Part shown: positions 1 to 7,306 of the stretch, piece after piece
Layout: each line of letters begins with the position of its first letter
How positions within the stretch are numbered: the stretch's first letter is position 1
Assembly (NCBI RefSeq): GCF_004118155.1
Contig: NZ_SAIQ01000002.1
Span: 524,487 to 588,486 of the forward strand
Direction: 5' to 3'
Length of the DNA stretch: 64,000 nucleotides
From: Edaphocola flava
GTDB taxonomy: Bacteria > Bacteroidota > Bacteroidia > Chitinophagales > Chitinophagaceae
Notes under the pieces: generated by a model
Databases searched by the model: none
What the model was told of the DNA's origin: nothing
Seen by the model: the letters and a program-made list of their open reading frames with translations, nothing else
Made by a program: the position numbers and the translations under genes

Positions 1-927
1 CTGCAGCGCCTGATCGATCGTAATATTACCCCGGATACACTGACAGATCAGACTTCTGCACATGATGAGCTGATCGGTTACTTCCCTGAAGGACTGAGTG
101 TTGAAGAGGCCAATACCTTAAGAGAACAAGATCCTGAAACATATAAGAGCCGCTCTCTGGATACCATGGCACACCATGTACGCCAGATGCTGGAATTACA
201 GAAACGCGGTGCCATTACCTTTGACTATGGTAATAACCTGCGCGGACAGGCTAAGGATAAGCGTGGGGTAGAGAATGCATTCGACTTCCCTGGCTTCGTA
301 CCGGCTTATATCCGTCCGTTGTTCTGCGAGGGTAAAGGTCCGTTCCGTTGGGTAGCCTTAAGCGGTGATCCGGAGGATATTTATACCACTGATAAAGCAC
401 TGGCCGAATTGTTCCCGGAGAATGAAGGCTTACAGCGCTGGCTGAAACTGGCTAAAGATAAGATTGCCTTCCAGGGTTTACCAAGCCGTATCTGCTGGTT
501 AGGTATGGGCGAGCGGGAGAAAGCTGGTCTGTTGTTCAACCAGCTGGTAAGAGAAGGTAAAGTAAAAGCACCGATTGTAATCGGTCGCGATCACCTGGAC
601 TGTGGTTCAGTGGCCTCTCCTAACCGTGAGACAGAAGCGATGAAAGATGGTTCTGATGCTGTTGCTGACTGGGCTATCCTGAATGCACTGATCAATACTG
701 CCGGAGGTGCCAGCTGGGTAAGCTTCCACCATGGTGGTGGTGTAGGTATGGGCTATTCCCTGCATGCCGGTATGGTAATTGTTGCTGACGGTAGCGCCGA
801 TGCTGATGCCCGCCTGAAACGTGTACTGCACAATGACCCGGCTATGGGTGTACTGCGTCACCATGATGCGGGTTATGAAACTGCTACGGAGTATGCCGAT
901 AACTTCGGACTGAATATCTGGAAATAA
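1..927 (+). CDS. hutU: Urocanate hydratase (urocanase), 3' part
   Basis: The reading frame is open from the first base, so the gene starts before the window; about 308 C-terminal residues of a family usually near 550 are present. Urocanase uses tightly bound NAD+ to convert urocanate to imidazolonepropionate in histidine degradation, in the cytosol. The family signature [10 protein letters not shown] is present at 469-498, including the conserved cysteine. It is followed by [16 protein letters not shown] and the glycine-rich [15 protein letters not shown] stretch. The end NFGLNIWK followed by TAA is a normal terminus. No other hut gene is visible downstream; any hut partners would lie upstream of the window. 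The gene is intact as far as seen. Confidence 0.96.
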   Translation: MQRLIDRNITPDTLTDQTSAHDELIGYFPEGLSVEEANTLREQDPETYKSRSLDTMAHHVRQMLELQKRGAITFDYGNNLRGQAKDKRGVENAFDFPGFVPAYIRPLFCEGKGPFRWVALSGDPEDIYTTDKALAELFPENEGLQRWLKLAKDKIAFQGLPSRICWLGMGEREKAGLLFNQLVREGKVKAPIVIGRDHLDCGSVASPNRETEAMKDGSDAVADWAILNALINTAGGASWVSFHHGGGVGMGYSLHAGMVIVADGSADADARLKRVLHNDPAMGVLRHHDAGYETATEYADNFGLNIWK

Positions 928-960
928 GCGTAAACTTATTCACCCTATAAATAATACAAT

Positions 961-1278
961 ATGATACTGACGACCACAACTGTATTAGAAGGCCATCCGG
1001 TTAAAGAGCACAAAGGCATTGTCTTTGGCGAAACGATTATCGGTGCCAACCTGTTTAAAGACCTGTTCGCCTCTATCCGCGATATCGTGGGCGGCCGTTC
1101 CGGCTCATACGAGCGGGTACTGGCAGAGGCCCGTGAGACCGCGCTGGAAGAGATGAAAGACCGTGCCCGCCAGTTGGGTGCCAATGCCGTGATCGGGATT
1201 GATGTCGATTACGAGGTTGTAGGTGCCAATGGCAGTATGCTTATGGTAAGCGTATCCGGTACAGCTGTGGTTGTGTAG
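961..1278 (+). CDS. YbjQ/UPF0145 family protein
   Basis: A 105-residue cytosolic protein of the YbjQ (UPF0145) family, often called heavy-metal-binding domain proteins. The typical length and features are visible: an N-terminal LTTT-type strand, [18 protein letters not shown], a helix with [20 protein letters not shown], then the IGIDVDYE strand and a final GTAVVV strand. The true function of the family is not established; a pentameric ring structure is known for relatives. It starts 33 nt after hutU and is followed by a strong hairpin at 1300-1326. Its last eleven codons and terminator are duplicated at 3041-3133, on the far side of the next gene, which is the oddest thing about this locus. 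Confidence 0.9.
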   Translation: MILTTTTVLEGHPVKEHKGIVFGETIIGANLFKDLFASIRDIVGGRSGSYERVLAEARETALEEMKDRARQLGANAVIGIDVDYEVVGANGSMLMVSVSGTAVVV

Positions 1279-1335
1279 CAGATCATGATTAATATTTTGC
1301 AAGGGCTCATCATTGATGAGCCCTTGTTGTATTAT
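1245..1335 (+). repeat. Direct repeat copy A (ybjQ 3' end plus terminator)
   Basis: This copy covers the last codons of the YbjQ gene, its stop, the CAGATCAT spacer and the hairpin GGGCTCATCATTGATGAGCCC. It matches 3041-3133 with few changes by eye. Similarity resumes downstream in both copies around the string CTTAGTGTTCCGAAGG (1362-1377 and 3235-3250). Confidence 0.85.
1300..1326 (+). terminator. Terminator hairpin after ybjQ
   Basis: Perfect 13-bp arms, CAAGGGCTCATCA and its complement, around a single T (a real loop would open a few more bases), followed by TTGTATTAT. It sits 22 nt after the YbjQ stop codon. Confidence 0.75.
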
Positions 1336-1796
1336 GTTCAATCGACCATACCATATCTGGCCTTAGTGTTCCGAAGGGCCACTAAGACCAGCAAAATCTG
1401 GCCCGATAGTATCGGGCCGTTCAGTAAAGATTTTGGAGAATATCAAAATAGCAAAATGTTGGGATCTGCATACTATTATTATGCTATAAAAGATACAAAT
1501 CAGAGGTAGAAATTAATTTTTTGGACCAAATATCTTTGCAGTTTACTGAAAGAGATAGTCAATGTACTATTTTTTTGTAAAAAGTTAAAAAATATATGCA
1601 AATTTTTTGTATGTACTACGCTTTCTCAGAGTGTGTTCTAATTAGTCACAACACCCCACAGGTTGGCCTCTTTCTTACTGGAAAGGGCACTATTAAGAAG
1701 CCAATGTATTTGTTGTTTATATGGTTTCTTTTTGCTTCCATTCCCTCGATTAAGCAAAATACATCACAACTTTTTTAATCCAAAAAACAGATAAAT
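1327..1796. other. Non-coding, AT-rich gap before T9SS cargo gene
   Basis: No credible gene. Seen: an imperfect hairpin around 1358-1391, a perfect 9-bp-arm hairpin GGCCCGATA/TATCGGGCC at 1400-1418, then a sharp fall in GC from about 1480 on. TATCTTTG at 1531-1538 matches the Bacteroidota -7 consensus TAnnTTTG, but without a clear -33 partner and 259 nt from the next start. The short open frames here (for example 1596-1778) have no family resemblance and look like chance. Confidence 0.5.
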
Positions 1797-3020
1797 ATGA
1801 AGAGAGTTCTTTTATTCACATCCATTATTGGCCTTACGAGCCAACTTTACGCCCAATCAGGCAATGAAATCGTTATTGATGATCTTACTTCCACTGGAAA
1901 CTGTGATTTATCATTTGCCAATTTGATAGAGCCTGTTGGATCGGTTAAACAAACGGAATGTATTCACTCTGGGGCCATAGGCGGGAGTGCCGATGTCTCC
2001 ATTACGAAGCAACAAGAAGGAGCAGCATCAATTGGTTATTATTATGCTGTCGTTTCGGGAACAACATACAAGAGTTTTGAACTAAGTACTGGTAACGGGG
2101 GTATTTTCCCATTTTCCCTTACATATGACGGGATTGACGGCAACACTGATCCCAATAACCCAACTTTAACAGGCCCGGTATTAGGCGATTTTACTAATAA
2201 AACACTACGTATAGTCGCGTCTATAGAAGCAGCAACATCTGTTACCCTTACTGGTAAGATATGGGATGGTTCCGGTAATGTATCAACAACACAAATAGTG
2301 TTAACCTTACAACCATCTACTCTATCTCAAAATTATGACTTTCCTGCATGGACTGGTACAGCCAACCTTGCAGACGTGAGGGCATTTCAATTAAGTTATA
2401 CAACTGCTCAAGGATCACATGATTTAAGTATTGATAAAATAAGTGTGATCAATTTGAACCCGTTGCCAGTTTCATTGATGAATTTTACAGCCAGTAATAT
2501 TGGAAGTGATGTAGAATTAAAATGGAATACTGCTTCTGAAATAAATACTAAGTGTTTTGATGTAGAAAGTAGTTATGACGCAAAAACATTCACTCCAATC
2601 GGCAAAGTTGCAGCAAAAGGTAATTCAACCGAAATGAGTACATACTTATTCTCCTATGAAGAGAAAAGCCAGGGAGATGTATATTATCGTTTAAAAATGA
2701 CTGATAATGACGGAACTTTTACTCATAGTAAAATTGTGAAAATTAATTCAATATTAAGGGCTGAGGACATTGAAATTTTCCCTACCGTATTTGGACAAAA
2801 AGTTAATTGTACGCTTAATTCACATAGTGATCAAAAAGCTGTTATTGAGCTATTTAATGTGAATGGATTACTTTGTAAACGCATTACTACTAATTTGAAT
2901 AAAGGTTCTAATTTTATTGCAATTGAAGGCTTACAAGAGCTTGCATGTGGTACCTATTATCTTCAAATTAAAGGTGAAGAAAATATGATCATTACCAGAA
3001 AGAAAATTATTAAAAACTAA
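1797..3020 (+). CDS. Secreted protein with T9SS type A sorting domain
   Basis: A 407-residue protein with a Sec signal peptide (about 1-20, ending LYAQ). Residues about 25-220 form a beta-rich domain I do not recognise, with one early Cys pair. Residues about 222-315 form the fibronectin-like linker common before T9SS tails (LPVSLMNF, YYRLKMTDNDG). The last about 80 residues are a type A C-terminal sorting domain: IEIFPTVFG, then VIELFNVNGLL, then LACGTYYLQIKG and a KKIIKN end. It is expected to pass the inner membrane by Sec and the outer membrane by T9SS and end on the surface or in the medium. Codon use is clearly more AT-rich than in flanking genes, and the gene sits between duplicated ybjQ ends, so acquisition by insertion is likely. 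Substrate or ligand unknown. Confidence 0.85.
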   Translation: MKRVLLFTSIIGLTSQLYAQSGNEIVIDDLTSTGNCDLSFANLIEPVGSVKQTECIHSGAIGGSADVSITKQQEGAASIGYYYAVVSGTTYKSFELSTGNGGIFPFSLTYDGIDGNTDPNNPTLTGPVLGDFTNKTLRIVASIEAATSVTLTGKIWDGSGNVSTTQIVLTLQPSTLSQNYDFPAWTGTANLADVRAFQLSYTTAQGSHDLSIDKISVINLNPLPVSLMNFTASNIGSDVELKWNTASEINTKCFDVESSYDAKTFTPIGKVAAKGNSTEMSTYLFSYEEKSQGDVYYRLKMTDNDGTFTHSKIVKINSILRAEDIEIFPTVFGQKVNCTLNSHSDQKAVIELFNVNGLLCKRITTNLNKGSNFIAIEGLQELACGTYYLQIKGEENMIITRKKIIKN

Positions 3021-3041
3021 GATTTGATGCTGGGGAATAGG

Positions 3042-3074
3042 GTAAGCGTATCCGGTACCGCTGTGATTGTGTAG
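3042..3074 (+). pseudogene. Remnant of a second ybjQ 3' end
   Basis: Reads [10 protein letters not shown] then TAG, against [10 protein letters not shown] then TAG in the intact gene at 961-1278. Nothing upstream of it is YbjQ-like, so only the last ten codons survive. Either a second tandem copy was replaced by the AT-rich insert, or the 3' end was duplicated when the insert arrived. Confidence 0.75.
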
Positions 3075-3091
3075 CAGATCATCATTTATAA

Positions 3092-3130
3092 ATACAACAA
3101 GGGCTCATCATTGATGAGCCCTTGTTGTAT
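3092..3130 (+). terminator. Terminator hairpin after T9SS cargo gene
   Basis: Arms of 19 bp starting ATACAACAAGGGCTCATCA, perfect, with a single central T. It is the duplicate of the ybjQ terminator, with longer arms, and now sits 72 nt downstream of the cargo gene stop. Confidence 0.75.
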
Positions 3131-3133
3131 TAT

Positions 3134-3704
3134 CATAACGATCACTACGTCTTATCGACTGAAGTGAAACGTAATAGAGATATCTCCTTTTGTAAACTGG
3201 CGCCTTCTCGTGTGCCGGATTATACCATACTGGTCTTAGTGTTCCGAAGGAACACTCCCGCCGGACATCGACGCATCAAAAACATACACCTACCTAACCA
3301 TTAACTAAGCACGCCTGCTCAAAACCTGCATCGACGTACCAGAAAGTGAAATGTCATTTAACTTTCTGGTGGTCAGGGGCACCATTAGACTGAACGCAGG
3401 TAGGGAAACTAATACCTTAAGGGTAGGAAATGTACTGGTTGTCTGTAGCATTTTGCCGCGCGCGCGCAGCTATTGCCTACCCTTGAGTATGTTCTGAGGT
3501 GCCATCATTAAGCTTTATGATAGGTCGAACTTTATATTTGTCTACCCTCAATTTTAGTTTTGGGTAGGTGGGGGTACCTCTGAGGTGGGGTGTTCTTTAT
3601 GCTCAACATGTTCGCTTCAAGTACCTCAGCGAACGAGTTGCGGCTCCGGCCCCTCGCATATGCCGGTTCTGCAATGCAGTGGATAAATGATTTCAGGCAG
3701 GTGC
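3134..3704. other. Long non-coding gap with several hairpins
   Basis: No credible gene. Hairpin AGTGTTCC-GAA-GGAACACT at 3238-3256. The strings AAGGGTAGG (3419-3427) and CCTACCCTT (3476-3484) are inverted and enclose a GCGCGCGCGC run. A TACCC/GGGTA pair recurs around 3543-3567. The stretch near 3610-3650 (AAGTACCTCAGCGAACGAG) resembles 45890-45910 in another gap (GAGTACCTCAGGGTACGAA), so a dispersed intergenic element is possible. Could encode a structured RNA; no promoter was identified. Confidence 0.4.
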
Positions 3705-3733
3705 AAAAAAAAGCGCGCGTTCAATACGCGCGC
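3705..3733 (-). terminator. Rho-independent terminator for the 3771-4310 gene
   Basis: On the minus strand: GCGCGCGT, loop ATTGA, ACGCGCGC, then eight T residues. A textbook intrinsic terminator, 38 nt after the stop codon of the minus-strand gene. Confidence 0.88.
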
Positions 3734-3770
3734 CGGATAATACCTTTTTACTTTTACCAGTTGAATTAAT

Positions 3771-4310
3771 CTAGCATCCGCCCTCGTCCTGGTAGATGTT
3801 GATCTCGACCACTACATTATTGACCAGTTTAAAAGACAGGGAAGTCATTGCATCCAGGTCTTTCAGTACAAAATAGCTGATACTTTTAGAGCGCTTGTCA
3901 CTATCCTCTTCCCAACCCGCATATACTTCAAAATTGCTGTAGTCTTTATACGTGTTCAGCAGTTCGTATCGGGTCGATCCTACACCCATGCCACTTTTGG
4001 TGCGAAACTTGGCACTGGTGGTGGTCATATTGGTGATTATTTCTTTATCCGGTTGGTTTTCACCCACATATTGCTGGTTGATCGTGACTTTCAGCAACTC
4101 ATTATTGTACTTTACAACTGTTTCTCCTTTATATTCATTCTTTTCTGTAGCCGTGAGCAGGGGTTTATGGGCCAGGGCTTCGGCTTCGGCCTTATCCATA
4201 AATATTTTGAAGGGCCCGATTCTCAGGGTACTTAATTCCATATTGGTTTGCTGGGCAAATGCCGGCATGGTACAGGCCAGCAACATAAGGAAGGATAAAA
4301 TGCGACGCAT
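3771..4310 (-). CDS. Secreted protein of unknown function
   Basis: A 179-residue protein with a clear signal peptide (1-19, MRRILSFLMLLACTMPAFA). The mature part begins QQTNMELSTLRIGPFKIFMDKAEAE and contains GMGVGSTRYELLNTYKDY, a pattern seen in several Bacteroidota secreted proteins where a regulated helix follows a GVGST turn. The end carries one Cys two residues after a GG. No lipobox, no T9SS tail and no membrane segment beyond the signal, so it is probably periplasmic. It is transcribed alone, with its own terminator, away from the plus-strand pair at 4433-7109. I cannot assign a function. Confidence 0.7.
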   Translation of the reverse strand: MRRILSFLMLLACTMPAFAQQTNMELSTLRIGPFKIFMDKAEAEALAHKPLLTATEKNEYKGETVVKYNNELLKVTINQQYVGENQPDKEIITNMTTTSAKFRTKSGMGVGSTRYELLNTYKDYSNFEVYAGWEEDSDKRSKSISYFVLKDLDAMTSLSFKLVNNVVVEINIYQDEGGC

Positions 4311-4397
4311 AATCTGGGTTTTTAGGGTTGATATTACAGTAAAGATACTGCTGTTTTGGGGCGCAAAGTAATCGAAAATATGTAAAAGGATTGTGAA

Positions 4398-4405
4398 TAA
4401 TTTTG
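4398..4405 (+). promoter_or_regulatory. -7 promoter element, TAnnTTTG type
   Basis: TAATTTTG matches the Bacteroidota -7 consensus exactly, 27 nt before the start at 4433. No convincing -33 TTTG is seen at the usual 17-23 nt spacing. Confidence 0.4.
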
Positions 4406-4432
4406 TACTTTAGGGACCCTATTTTAATCATC

Positions 4433-5005
4433 ATGAAAGCAAAATTATTGTTAGCGGCCGGTTTGCTCGGTAGCCTGTATAGTACAGCACAGGATACGGC
4501 CAGAGTAGATATACTGCTGCTGAAACAGAAAACGTACAAAAATACGGTTACTGCAGAGCTGGGTGGCCCCGGCGGATTGTATACACTCAGTTATGAAAGG
4601 GCATTGCTAACCTGTCCGCCCAGATTTCAGTTGTTTGCGCAGGCGGGTGGTGCTTATAACCCTGATGGGTATAAGGGGTACGCTGCGTTCTATCTTATGG
4701 TAAAAGGTAGCTACCAGGTACATAACGGACATTATGCCGAGCTGGGTCTGGGCTATATGATGGACGATTATGTGACCAGCCGGTTCTTTAATGATAAAGC
4801 ATCTTTATTATACAGCCTGAAAGGCGGATACCTGGCTACAAGACTGGGCTACCGTTATCAGAAGTACAATAGTCCCTGGTCTTACCGGGCCTCCTTTACA
4901 CCACTGTATCTGCTGGATCGCTATACCGGTTCGGGCAGTATTAAATGGGAAAATGAAAGACGATTTTTACCCTGGGGTAGCATAGGAATAGGCTATTCAT
5001 TCTAA
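4433..5005 (+). CDS. Probable outer-membrane beta-barrel protein
   Basis: A 190-residue protein. The frame is open from 4403, but the start at 4433 is preferred because it gives a proper signal peptide (MKAKLLLAAGLLGSLYSTAQ) and leaves room for the -7 element at 4398-4405. The mature part has alternating-residue, aromatic-rich strands (for example YTLSYERALL, YAELGLGYMMDD, ATRLGYRYQ) and ends in SIGIGYSF, a terminal-Phe strand typical of outer-membrane barrels. About eight strands would fit the size. No enzyme motif. It lies 28 nt upstream of the WG-repeat gene and is probably cotranscribed. Function unknown; a small porin-like or structural barrel is the most likely class. Confidence 0.75.
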   Translation: MKAKLLLAAGLLGSLYSTAQDTARVDILLLKQKTYKNTVTAELGGPGGLYTLSYERALLTCPPRFQLFAQAGGAYNPDGYKGYAAFYLMVKGSYQVHNGHYAELGLGYMMDDYVTSRFFNDKASLLYSLKGGYLATRLGYRYQKYNSPWSYRASFTPLYLLDRYTGSGSIKWENERRFLPWGSIGIGYSF

Positions 5006-5033
5006 AATAAAAGAGACAAAAACACTTACGACC

Positions 5034-7109
5034 ATGAAAAAGCTGATATTATGTGCCGGTTTGCTTTCTGCGACCAGTTCCTTTGCGCAAAAGAATGATG
5101 CACTGATTAAGGAGATAGAGGAGAACATTACGGCCATCAACCAGATGATCAAGTTTTCCGATACCCGTATCGCGATTACTGCCGGGCCAGGTAAATTCGA
5201 CCCGGCCGATGAGCATAATTTTGAAAAATATACAGCTTATTCAGAAGAGCGGGTCAAGCGCTTTTTTGATTCCCTGTCTATGCAGACCAGGGTTATATAC
5301 CCATATAATATCATCACAATAGATAATGACCATTTTGACCTGCTGACCCTCATGGGCAAAAGCAGTTCACATCATATGGATCATCCCGAAGAGAAGCCCA
5401 TATACATTCCCCAACAGGTTACTTTCCTGGATGGTACAAAGGCCGATGCCGCAGGTGTTTATTGCAGTCCATATACCATCAGGCAGAAATATGCGACGAC
5501 TGATCCGGATGGGGACTGGTTTGTCGATACCGCAAAACTGTCCGAAGTAGAGAAGTGGGTCTGGGCTGAGCAAAGCAGTTTTTATGAATCATTTGTACTC
5601 TATAACCCCAAACCCATTAAGGATATTACCTTTTCTATAGCATTGCCCCTGCGCAGCAGTACCAGCGATACCCTCGATCTGCAGCATAAAACATTGAATA
5701 CGCCTTTTGGTAGTATTGTATTGGATGACATTAAAGGTAACCAGGTATCCTGCATCATACCGGCCGAATTAGTAGAACAGGTAGAGGTGAAGGCATTATA
5801 TAAAGACGGCAGAATACTGTCGCAGAAGAGCTACAGCAGCCAGACCTCCCTGACCGAAAAGGGGAAAGCAGCCTTTCAGCAAATGATTGCCGTACTGGAA
5901 GAGGCTAAAAAGAAAGTACGTAATGGAGAACTAAAAGATCAGGCAGCCATGGAGGCTTATGTGCGGGCCAATGCGGCGACCGATGCAGGCGGGTTGCAGG
6001 AAAAAACCAGCCTGTACCAGTTTGCCGAACCCGTAAGCAGGGTCGTATTTATCCGGAGCGATACCAGCCTGAAGACCCGTACCCAGCAGGTGGTGTATAA
6101 GGTCAATTATTATAAAGGGGAGACGGGATACTATGTTGCAGCTGATTTTGAGACCGGTAAAACGGGTATTCTGAATACTAAAGGGAAGTGGGTAGTGAAA
6201 CCTGAGTTTGATGAATATTTCAGACCTCAGAATGCTTATTATTACTGGGATCAGATCGATGATCACGAAGCGACCTACTGGCTGGATCATAAAACGGAAA
6301 CCTTGCATAAGGTGGCGTACCGGGTCGATGATCCCGAACTGTATGCCGGTAAGTATATGAAGATAGAGCCTAAGGTAAATGGCAATATAGGATTGGTTGA
6401 TGTGACTACCGGCAAGGAGGTGCTGCCGATGCAGCATGATTTCCTGCGCCTGGTCGGTGACCGCTACTGGAATGCCCGTATCGGGGACAATGAAGGGGTG
6501 TATAATACTGACTTTAGCGTGCTGATTCCTTTTGCCTTTAATGATGTGAACTATACCGATGGCTTTTTCTATACCCGTACTGAAGATAACAAAGAGGATG
6601 TATACAACCTCAAAGGGCAAAACATTACCCAGGGCAAATACCAGGATATAGATGGCTACTTCGGTAGCGGATTGTTATTGGTGGAGACATATACTATAGG
6701 GACAGACAGGGTAGTGCGCAACAATAAGAAGTTCTTTATCGATACTGTAGGAAAGGTAAAGATCAACCTGAAGGATATTGGGATGAGCGATGCGGAACCG
6801 TTCAGCAGTGGCCTGGCAAAGGTACGCCATGCCGGTACGGATAAGTATGGGTATATCAATGCAGCGGGTAAGCTGGTATTGCCTTGCGTGTATACAGGAG
6901 CACATGACTTTTTTGAACAGTCGGGGTATGCACTTGTCGAAGAGACCGGAGGTGCGCAAATGCTGATTGATAAGAAAGGGCAGGTGATCAAGAAACTGAG
7001 TGAACACTATCAGTCTATATACCGGGATAAGGAAAGTGGCCTGTTTCATATACACCTCTATAACGGAAAGACATATGATGAATACGGAAAGCAGGTGACG
7101 GAAAAGTAA
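5034..7109 (+). CDS. WG-repeat-containing secreted protein
   Basis: A 691-residue protein with a signal peptide (1-19, ending SSFA). The first half (about 20-330) is unassigned and ends in a charged helix or coiled coil (VLEEAKKKVRNGELKDQ). The second half carries WG (KWG) repeats, each a strand pair with a G-x-[IVY]-[ND]-x2-G-K core: TGILNTKGKWVVKPEFDEY, GLVDVTTGKEVLPMQHDF, GVYNTDFSVLIPFAFNDV, DVYNLKGQNITQGKYQDI and KYGYINAAGKLVLPCVYTGA. These repeats probably stack as a beta-solenoid or propeller. It follows the barrel protein by 28 nt. The family role is unknown; periplasmic or surface placement is inferred from the signal peptide and absence of other sorting signals. Confidence 0.85.
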   Translation: MKKLILCAGLLSATSSFAQKNDALIKEIEENITAINQMIKFSDTRIAITAGPGKFDPADEHNFEKYTAYSEERVKRFFDSLSMQTRVIYPYNIITIDNDHFDLLTLMGKSSSHHMDHPEEKPIYIPQQVTFLDGTKADAAGVYCSPYTIRQKYATTDPDGDWFVDTAKLSEVEKWVWAEQSSFYESFVLYNPKPIKDITFSIALPLRSSTSDTLDLQHKTLNTPFGSIVLDDIKGNQVSCIIPAELVEQVEVKALYKDGRILSQKSYSSQTSLTEKGKAAFQQMIAVLEEAKKKVRNGELKDQAAMEAYVRANAATDAGGLQEKTSLYQFAEPVSRVVFIRSDTSLKTRTQQVVYKVNYYKGETGYYVAADFETGKTGILNTKGKWVVKPEFDEYFRPQNAYYYWDQIDDHEATYWLDHKTETLHKVAYRVDDPELYAGKYMKIEPKVNGNIGLVDVTTGKEVLPMQHDFLRLVGDRYWNARIGDNEGVYNTDFSVLIPFAFNDVNYTDGFFYTRTEDNKEDVYNLKGQNITQGKYQDIDGYFGSGLLLVETYTIGTDRVVRNNKKFFIDTVGKVKINLKDIGMSDAEPFSSGLAKVRHAGTDKYGYINAAGKLVLPCVYTGAHDFFEQSGYALVEETGGAQMLIDKKGQVIKKLSEHYQSIYRDKESGLFHIHLYNGKTYDEYGKQVTEK

Positions 7110-7246
7110 GTGTACTCCTTAATATTTGAGATTTCTCGACGACGCTTTGCTCTGCTCGAAATGACGATAGCATCATTTCGTCATATCAATTGCAACGAAG
7201 GTGTTTGCTATTAGTACGCTCCCGAAATGATGGTGCAATAGATTCT
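7110..7246. other. Possible dispersed intergenic repeat
   Basis: The stretch GAGATTTCTCGACGACGC...CTCGAAATGACG at 7127-7165, repeated in inverted sense around 7172-7235 (CATTTCGTCAT, CCCGAAATGATGG), is the type of short palindromic intergenic sequence often found in many copies in Bacteroidota genomes. Only this copy is visible here, so the repeat status is inferred. Confidence 0.3.
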
Positions 7247-7290
7247 ATACATAATAATGGCGCGCCGAAAGGCGCGCCATTATTATGTAT
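7247..7290. terminator. Bidirectional terminator between WG-repeat gene and purL
   Basis: Perfect 20-bp arms with the core GGCGCGCC and a GAAA tetraloop; A/T-rich outer arms end in TATAAAAAG on the plus side and TATAGAATC on the minus side. It separates two convergent genes. Confidence 0.85.
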
Positions 7291-7306
7291 AAAAAGACTG
7301 CTTAGA

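Larger units (their letters stand above)
3041..3133 (+). repeat. Direct repeat copy B (ybjQ 3' end plus terminator)
   Basis: Near copy of 1245-1335. It keeps the coding remnant, the GTAGCAGATCAT spacer and the hairpin, whose arms are longer here (19 bp). The left edge of similarity is sharp, 20 nt after the stop of the T9SS cargo gene. Confidence 0.85.

Noticed and set aside
1596-1778. 60-codon frame with hydrophobic end
   Set aside because: In AT-rich leader DNA, no start signal, no family; hydrophobicity follows from base composition.
3420-3490. CRISPR-like or tRNA-like structure
   Set aside because: No regularly spaced repeats and no cloverleaf or T-loop; only inverted repeats.
5931-6620. 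229-codon open frame on the minus strand
   Set aside because: Antisense to the WG-repeat gene; no family pattern.
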